In this document: positions 32,642-37,977 of the stretch, piece by piece
How positions within the stretch are numbered: the stretch's first letter is position 1
Layout of the letters: every line of letters starts with the position of its first letter
Source: Opitutaceae bacterium
Lineage (GTDB): Bacteria > Verrucomicrobiota > Verrucomicrobiia > Opitutales > Opitutaceae
Direction of reading: 5' to 3'
DNA length: 37,977 nt
Assembly: GCA_014879845.1 (NCBI GenBank)
Contig: JACSRI010000223.1
Location: forward strand, 1-37,977
Position numbers and translations under genes: made by a program
Notes under the pieces: generated by a model
Seen by the model: the letters and a program-made list of their open reading frames with translations, nothing else
Databases searched by the model: none
What the model was told of the DNA's origin: nothing

Positions 32642-35574
32642 TCGTAAGCCTGCCCCTTCTTCCAGAGCGCGCGGTCGCCGATGGTGGGCTCGACAGGCTC
32701 GGCCATCTCGTGGTCGCGCGAAAAACCGAGGAACGTGCGCATGCGCCGGGTCTCGGGCGCGAGAGCCGCGGCGAGAATCTCCGCGAGGCGTTCCTTGTTG
32801 AGCTTGAGCAGCGCGGCAAGGGTCTCCTCGCGCCGGTCCCAGTCTCCATCGTAGTCATACGCGAGGCCGAAGAGGCAGCCGGCGCGCTCGGCGATACTTT
32901 TGTCCTTCTTCTCGAGTTCGGCGCGCACGCCGCCGACCAGCGTGGCCCAGTCCTCCTCGGTGAGGGACGGCAGCATGCCGGGGATCTGCGCAATGAACGC
33001 CTCGGCCCGGGAGCGCAGCTCGCCGGCCGGATGGTCACCGGACTGGATGATGAAGAACGCGAAACACGAGTTCTCCTCGTCGCCCGCGCCGCCGAAGACG
33101 ATGTAGCCGAGCTGCTGGCGCGTGCGCAGCTCGCTGTAGAACGGCTCCTCGATCAGGTTCGCGAGCATCATGGTCGCCGCGCGAATCTCGGGCGTGGCCT
33201 CGCCGAGCAGGTATTCCTGCCGGTAGGCGGAGTTGTTCACCACGAGCTTCTCGGTCGTGAGGATGGTCGAACCGGGCGCCATGGTGAGGAGGCGGCGACG
33301 GAGCACATCCGCCGGTGCGATCGCCTGCGAGTGGAGCGCGGCGACGAGACGGCGCGTGGCGGCCACGGCATCGTCGGCCGTGACGTTGCCGTGGATGAGC
33401 GCCTCGACCCGGCCGCGCGAGTAGAGGCGCGCGGCGAACTCGCGGACCTGGGCGAGCGTGACCGTGCGGGCGGCCTCGAGCTGCTCGTCCGGGCGGTAGT
33501 GAAACTCGCGCACCACGGCGCGGCGCGTCTCGGCGAGGATCTGCCAGGCATCGGCGCGCGGGAAGTTGGCGAGGTCGCGCACGATCTTGTCCTTGAGCGC
33601 GGTGAAGCGCTCCTCGGAGAGTTCGAAAGCGATGAGGTTCTTCGCCACCACCTCGAGCAGGCGCGGGGCCGATTCGTCGTAGCCCTCGATCGTCACGGTC
33701 ACGCCCTCGAGCGAGGCGCCGAGCTGGAACTTCAGCCCGGCCTCGGCGGCAGTGTAGGCGACCTCGTTGAGCGCCTCGTTCACGCAGGTCGCGTAGTAGC
33801 GCAGCAGCACGGCAGTCTCGACTGAGGCGAGTTCGCGCGGCAGGCGGAAGCGGTAGACCTGCGCCACCATCGGCCGGCGGAACTCGGCATCGGGCAGGTA
33901 GAACAGGCTCAGGCCCGGCTCATCGATGAGGCGCTGCGGATCCTTCACGTCGGCCGGCGCATCGAGGAGCGCGGACTTGGTCGGGATGAAGGGATTGGGC
34001 TTGGGCACGTGGATCGCGGCCACGGGCGCCGGGCGCGCCAGCGCCTCGAAGGCCGGGCCGGTGATCTCGGTGTAGCTGTATTTGGTGCCGTAGTACTTCT
34101 CGGTCCGGTCGGTCGGCACACCCTTGGCGACGAGCATGGCGATGGTGTTTTCCGGGCGGACGTGGTCGAGCAGGCCGAGGTAGGCGGCGGCGTCCCGCTG
34201 CAGCCAGAGGTAGGGCTCACGCTCGGCGACCTCGATCGGGTAATTCATCACCTGGTTGGCGAGGAACGTCGCGCGGTCCGCGCCCTCGCCCTTGTCGGCG
34301 TAGAGTTCGTCGAGACCGGCCATCGTCGCACGCTCCTGGAACGTCACGGCCGGGAAGCCGGCGCGGCGCATCGTCTCGATGCCGGAGTAGAAGATCTCGA
34401 GCACGCGCTGGTATTTTTCCTGGCCGGCGGGCGTGAGCGAGATGTTGACCGGCAGCATGCCGTAGTCGGCGGTCTCGTCCCAGATGCCGGAGCCCATGCC
34501 GGTGGCGAGGCCCTCGGCCTTGAGCGCCGAGAGGATGCTGCCCTCGCCCTCGTAGCCGACGAGGAAGCTGATGAGGCGCTCGGGCTTGGCCGCCCACTTG
34601 TCGAAGAAACCCGGCACCGGTATCCAGAGCACCAATTCACGGAGATCCTTGACCGGCTCGACGTGCACGAGGCGGAGGGCATCCTTCCCCTCGAGGAGGT
34701 CGGAGGGATAGCGGAGCGTCGGGAGGTTGCGGTTGACGATGGGCGAGAAGTACTGGCGCGCCCATTTCTCGAGTTCGTCGAGGGTGGCGCGCCCGGTGAG
34801 TGCGAGCGTCATCTGGTTGGCCGAGTAGTAGGACTCGTAGAACTTGAGCAACTCCTCGCGCGTCACGCCGCCGAGCGTCTCGCGGCTGCCCGTGCCGAAG
34901 CGGTTGGCCGGGTGGTCGGGCCGGTAGAGCGAGTTGGCCAGCTGGTACTGGCGCCACATGTCGTTCTCGAGGTTCTTCTGGTTCTCGGAATTGACCGCGT
35001 TCATCTCGCGGTCGGTGAACTCCGCGGTGAAGAGCGGCGCGATGAAGAACTGGGAGAAGCGGTCGATCGCGCCCTCGAAGGCCTCGTGGCGGATCTCGAA
35101 GTGGTAGTTGGTGTGGCCGCGCGAGGTGTAGGCGTTGGAGTAGCCGCCGTTGGTCTTGAGGTAGTTTCCGTACTCGGCCTCGTCGGGATACTTCTCGGTG
35201 CCGAGGAAGAGCATGTGCTCGAGGAAGTGCGCGAGGCCCTGGCGCTCCATCGGGTCCTTGAGGTTGCCCACGCCGACGGCGATCGAGGCGGAGGACTTGT
35301 TGAGCTTCGGGTCGGAGAGGAGGATGACCTTCAGGCCGTTTTCGAGGACGAGGCGGCGGTAGCTCGCGGTATCGTTCGACGCCTGACGCAGCGGCGGGAT
35401 GGCCGGCAGCGACGCCGAGGCGGCAGCGGGAGCGGCGGCCGGGACGGCGGGCGAGGCCGTGGACGCAGCCGGCGGCGGTGCGGGACTGGCGGGCTTGTCA
35501 CCCCGGGGGGCGACACATGCGGCGACGGCGACCAGGACGAGGGAGAGGACGGCGAACGAGCTGAGTTTGCGCAT
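32638..35574 (-). CDS. M16 family zinc metallopeptidase lipoprotein (pitrilysin/insulysin-like)
   Basis: The protein has 978 aa from ATG 35574; the open frame upstream has no signal peptide and runs into the next gene. A signal peptide ends at VAVAAC with Cys20 as lipidation site, then a Pro/Ala-rich linker (about 26-62). HFLEH (116-120) is the inverted zinc motif HxxEH, and NAVNSENQKN supplies the third ligand Glu. Four M16 repeats are expected; RQQLGYIVFGG near residue 810 is the conserved C-terminal-half element of insulysin-type enzymes. It would degrade peptides at the envelope, outside the cytoplasm. It is coupled to the ABC importer genes by a GTGA overlap, an odd pairing. Confidence 0.92.
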   Translation of the reverse strand: MRKLSSFAVLSLVLVAVAACVAPRGDKPASPAPPPAASTASPAVPAAAPAAASASLPAIPPLRQASNDTASYRRLVLENGLKVILLSDPKLNKSSASIAVGVGNLKDPMERQGLAHFLEHMLFLGTEKYPDEAEYGNYLKTNGGYSNAYTSRGHTNYHFEIRHEAFEGAIDRFSQFFIAPLFTAEFTDREMNAVNSENQKNLENDMWRQYQLANSLYRPDHPANRFGTGSRETLGGVTREELLKFYESYYSANQMTLALTGRATLDELEKWARQYFSPIVNRNLPTLRYPSDLLEGKDALRLVHVEPVKDLRELVLWIPVPGFFDKWAAKPERLISFLVGYEGEGSILSALKAEGLATGMGSGIWDETADYGMLPVNISLTPAGQEKYQRVLEIFYSGIETMRRAGFPAVTFQERATMAGLDELYADKGEGADRATFLANQVMNYPIEVAEREPYLWLQRDAAAYLGLLDHVRPENTIAMLVAKGVPTDRTEKYYGTKYSYTEITGPAFEALARPAPVAAIHVPKPNPFIPTKSALLDAPADVKDPQRLIDEPGLSLFYLPDAEFRRPMVAQVYRFRLPRELASVETAVLLRYYATCVNEALNEVAYTAAEAGLKFQLGASLEGVTVTIEGYDESAPRLLEVVAKNLIAFELSEERFTALKDKIVRDLANFPRADAWQILAETRRAVVREFHYRPDEQLEAARTVTLAQVREFAARLYSRGRVEALIHGNVTADDAVAATRRLVAALHSQAIAPADVLRRRLLTMAPGSTILTTEKLVVNNSAYRQEYLLGEATPEIRAATMMLANLIEEPFYSELRTRQQLGYIVFGGAGDEENSCFAFFIIQSGDHPAGELRSRAEAFIAQIPGMLPSLTEEDWATLVGGVRAELEKKDKSIAERAGCLFGLAYDYDGDWDRREETLAALLKLNKERLAEILAAALAPETRRMRTFLGFSRDHEMAEPVEPTIGDRALWKKGQAYE

Positions 35575-35743
35575 ACGATGAGAGACTGCCCGGGATCGGG
35601 CGGGTTTCGCACGAAAGCCGTCAGCGAAACGAAATCCCGCGGCGGCGCAACTGGCATGCGCGACCGCCGCCCACGCCGGACGTGCGCCGCGACCGACCGC
35701 CCCCAGACCCGTCGCACCTGCGGGCGGCGCGTCGCCCGGCCGC

Positions 35744-37102
35744 CTACAGCTCGTAGGTCTGGCCGGGCACCGGGTCGAGCACGCGGACCTTGGAATCGGC
35801 CCCGGCGATCTGCTCGGCGAACCAGGCTCGCGCCGGCGGATCGCCATGCGTGAGCACGATCTGGCGCGGCTCGCCGTGCAGGGCGAACTCGAGCAATTCC
35901 TCGCGGTCGGCGTGGCCGGTCATCTCAAAACGCTCGATCGAGCAGCGCACGGGCGTCTGGAACTGCAGCGCGTCGAAAACAAAGGTCTCGCCCTTGCGCG
36001 CGGCGAGCAGGCGCCCGCCCGGGGTGTCCGGGTCGCTATAGCCAACGAAACAGATCGCGTTGGCCGCGTGGCCGAGGAGCGAGGCTGCCATGGCGTAGGA
36101 CGGCGTGTTCTCCACGAGCATGCCGCTGCTGAGGACGTAGATGCCCTTCTCGCCGGGCTCGCGGCCGGGCGTGAGCTTGCGCGGCGGCGGCTTGACCTTG
36201 AGTTCCTTGGTGACGGCGCGCGTGAAGTGGCACAGGCCGGTCTTCTTCGCGACGTCGTCCATCAGGTCGCCGAGATCCATGCCGAGGCCGGCGGCAAACA
36301 CCGGCACGGGCGGAAGTTTCTTTGTGAGCCGCGCCTCGTGCAGCAGGAGGAAAATCTCCTGCATGCGCCCGAGCGCGAAGACCGGAATCAGCACGGAGCC
36401 GCCGCGGCCGATGACGTGGTCGATGGTGCGGATGAGCCGAGCGACCTCGCTCGCGCGGTCCTTGCCGCTGTCGCGCTCCGTCGCGCCGCGCGTGGTCTCG
36501 GTCACGACGACGTCGAAGCGTTTGGAAGGGAACTTCGCCCCACCGACCAGGCGCTGGTCGTCGAACTGCACGTCGCCGGTGAAGAAAAACGTGCGGTGCT
36601 TGTGCGCGAGTTGCACGCCGGCGGCGCCGGGCACGTGCCCCGAGGGGAAGAAGGTGATCTCGACGTCGTCGTGGCCGACCGAGAGCTTGCGCGGCTGGCC
36701 GTAGAGCATGGGGACGATGCGCGCGACCGTCGCGTCGACCTCGGCCATGGTATAGAGCGGCAGGTCGAAGGCGCTTTTCTCCTCGCGCTCGCGCTTCATG
36801 ACGTTGACCGAGTTGCGTAGCAGGCGTTCAGCCAGCAACTGGCTCGGGACGGACATGAGCACGGGCACATTCGGACACTGGCGCACGACCAGCGGGAGCG
36901 AGCCCAGATGATCGAGGTGGCAATGCGTCACGATGATGAGATCGGGCGGCCGCTGCTCGAGCAGGCGCAAGTCCGGCGTGGCGTCGCGGCCCGAGCGCTT
37001 GGGATGCAGGCCGGCATCGATGAGGATGCGCGCGCCGCCGAGCTCGACGAGCATGCTGCTGGCCCCGACGCCGCCGTAACGATTGAGATCCGTCAGTTTC
37101 AT
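35744..37102 (-). CDS. Metallo-beta-lactamase fold beta-CASP ribonuclease-like protein
   Basis: The protein has 452 aa. THCHLDHLG (59-67, HxHxDH) is motif 2, GHVPGAAG motif 3, FTGDVQFDD motif 4, then the beta-CASP domain with VVTETTRGATERD (motif A), GSVLIPVFALGRMQEI, IYVLSSGMLVENTPS, FEMTGHADREELLEF (motif B) and IVLTHGDPPARAWF (motif C). This is the YSH1/CPSF73-like bacterial branch, thought to be RNA endonucleases or exonucleases using two zinc ions. It is a stand-alone gene, 169 bp upstream of the M16 gene on the same strand. The 169-bp spacer shows only a weak GCCCG/CGGGC repeat near 35587. Confidence 0.92.
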   Translation of the reverse strand: MKLTDLNRYGGVGASSMLVELGGARILIDAGLHPKRSGRDATPDLRLLEQRPPDLIIVTHCHLDHLGSLPLVVRQCPNVPVLMSVPSQLLAERLLRNSVNVMKREREEKSAFDLPLYTMAEVDATVARIVPMLYGQPRKLSVGHDDVEITFFPSGHVPGAAGVQLAHKHRTFFFTGDVQFDDQRLVGGAKFPSKRFDVVVTETTRGATERDSGKDRASEVARLIRTIDHVIGRGGSVLIPVFALGRMQEIFLLLHEARLTKKLPPVPVFAAGLGMDLGDLMDDVAKKTGLCHFTRAVTKELKVKPPPRKLTPGREPGEKGIYVLSSGMLVENTPSYAMAASLLGHAANAICFVGYSDPDTPGGRLLAARKGETFVFDALQFQTPVRCSIERFEMTGHADREELLEFALHGEPRQIVLTHGDPPARAWFAEQIAGADSKVRVLDPVPGQTYEL

Positions 37103-37218
37103 TCAGAAAGGCGCCGAGCGCGGCCAACACGAGGGACCGCGCGGCGGTTGCTGCCAAGTTCCAAGTTTCGGGGAGTCGCCTCGCCTCGCGCCGTTCGCGC
37201 CTCACCCGCGCCGCGCGC

Positions 37219-37944
37219 TCACATCCCGCACCACTCGCGCACCTGCATCCACACGCCGGGCAGCACGCCGTGCAGCCAGTGCCGGCCCTCGGGAAAGGCC
37301 CGCAGGATCGTGAAGACGCCGAAGACCACGAGCAGCACACCGGTCACACGCACAAGGATACGCCGCCAGCGCATGCTCCACGCGCTCGCCAGCCAGCCGA
37401 AAAGGAAAAGGCCCGGAAAGGTCGCCGCGCCAAACACCGCCGCGCCGAGCGCCGCGGCGAGGACCGCGCCCTGGCTCGCCGCCTGGAAGAGCACGGCCAG
37501 GAGCAGGCCGCAGGGCAGGAAACCATTCAGCCAACCCGTGGCGAACGCCGGCAGGACCCCGCGCGCCGCGATCACGGCGGCGATCGCGCGACACGCCGGC
37601 AGCGGTTCGGCCAGGCGCCGCCACCAACCGGAGGCCCGCACTTCCGCGGCCTGCATCAACCCATACAGCACCATCACCGCGCCCGCCACCACCGCCAGAA
37701 CGGTCTGCGCCGAGGAAAACCACCCGGCCCGTCCGACCACGCCGAGTCCCGCGGCCAGCAGCGCCGCGAGCGACGCATAGGTCAGCGCCTTGCCCGCCTG
37801 ATAGGCCGCGTGGCGCGCGAGCAATCCGGGCGCGCCCGCCGCGCCTTCACCAATCGCGAGCGCGAACCCACCGCACATGCCCACGCAATGCCCCGAGCCC
37901 GCGAGGCCGAGCAGCACGAAAGCGGTGAGTTCCGACCACGACAT
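37219..37944 (-). CDS. SafE/UreH-like (DsbD-type) membrane protein
   Basis: The protein has 241 aa with about six helices. FVLLGLAGSGHCVGMCGGFA (residues 9-28) is the signature GHC.GMCGG of the UreH_2/TauE-SafE-like family, repeated in degenerate form as FATGWLNGFLPCGLLLA in the second half, as in the DsbD transmembrane fold. Relatives sit in cytochrome cbb3 oxidase (cco) operons and are linked to metal or redox maturation; the genes upstream are outside the window, so this cannot be checked. The 116 bp between it and the beta-CASP gene hold nothing recognisable. Confidence 0.85.
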   Translation of the reverse strand: MSWSELTAFVLLGLAGSGHCVGMCGGFALAIGEGAAGAPGLLARHAAYQAGKALTYASLAALLAAGLGVVGRAGWFSSAQTVLAVVAGAVMVLYGLMQAAEVRASGWWRRLAEPLPACRAIAAVIAARGVLPAFATGWLNGFLPCGLLLAVLFQAASQGAVLAAALGAAVFGAATFPGLFLFGWLASAWSMRWRRILVRVTGVLLVVFGVFTILRAFPEGRHWLHGVLPGVWMQVREWCGM

Positions 37945-37977
37945 ACGCGCGCAGCGTCGCGCCCGTCCGGCCCCGGA

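Noticed and set aside
35575-35743. Possible TPP riboswitch ahead of the M16-ABC operon, suggested by the ThiY-like binding protein
   Set aside because: The conserved CUGAGA element and its partner are not found in this spacer on the minus strand.
34009-35853. 614-aa open frame on the plus strand
   Set aside because: It is antisense to the M16 peptidase, which has clear catalytic motifs; the frame itself has none.
1-37977. tRNA, rRNA, CRISPR array or transposase genes
   Set aside because: None of their sequence or protein signatures was seen on either strand; short palindromes are the only repeat-like features.

Overview
This is a high-GC, gene-dense stretch of bacterial chromosome given over mostly to surface polysaccharide and glycoconjugate synthesis (about 1-29950). 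A nutrient-uptake operon and two housekeeping-type genes fill the right end (about 30000-37977). The dTDP-rhamnose and heptose pathways, outer-envelope style lipoproteins and several very long YfhO-like membrane proteins point to a Gram-negative host. The GC-rich palindromes, pyrimidine-rich leaders without Shine-Dalgarno sequences and overall gene style resemble Opitutaceae (Verrucomicrobiota). That placement is an impression from gene content, not from a marker gene. No rRNA, tRNA, CRISPR array, transposase or phage gene was seen.

Layout. (i) 1-2657, plus strand: the tail of a heptose-type GHMP kinase, a SAM methyltransferase, a sugar-phosphate nucleotidyltransferase and a SIS-family isomerase. 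Together these look like a GDP-D-glycero-D-manno-heptose type activation set. (ii) 2726-18719: three paralogous YfhO-like polytopic proteins of about 1030 aa, one unrelated polytopic GT-C-like protein carrying the same extra beta-rich module, a transaldolase-family gene, and a minus-strand trio (SDR epimerase, polyprenyl-phosphate-type GT2, methyltransferase). (iii) 18850-21769: a tightly overlapping trio of two CDP-tyvelose-epimerase-like SDR proteins and a GT2. (iv) 21806-25398: a complete dTDP-L-rhamnose set in the order rmlC, rmlD, rmlB, rmlA. (v) 25577-28298: two cytoplasmic glycosyltransferases (GT2 and GT4), each preceded by GC-rich hairpins. (vi) 28320-35574, minus strand: an M16 metallopeptidase lipoprotein, ABC ATPase, permease and NMT1-type binding protein, all overlapping, then a GT-C-like membrane protein. 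(vii) 35744-37944, minus strand: a beta-CASP metallo-beta-lactamase nuclease and a SafE/UreH-like membrane protein.

How the genes may work together (inference). The SIS, kinase and nucleotidyltransferase genes would build an activated heptose from sedoheptulose 7-phosphate, a metabolite the transaldolase could supply. Rml proteins would supply dTDP-L-rhamnose for the GT2 at 25577. The DPM/GtrB-like GT2 proteins would load sugars onto a polyprenyl phosphate, and the YfhO-like proteins are candidates to transfer them outside the membrane, as proposed for CsbB/YfhO systems in Firmicutes. The most unusual signal is a module of about 130 residues, bracketed by membrane helices, that occurs in four polytopic proteins of two different architectures, including on both sides of the gene junction at 9300.
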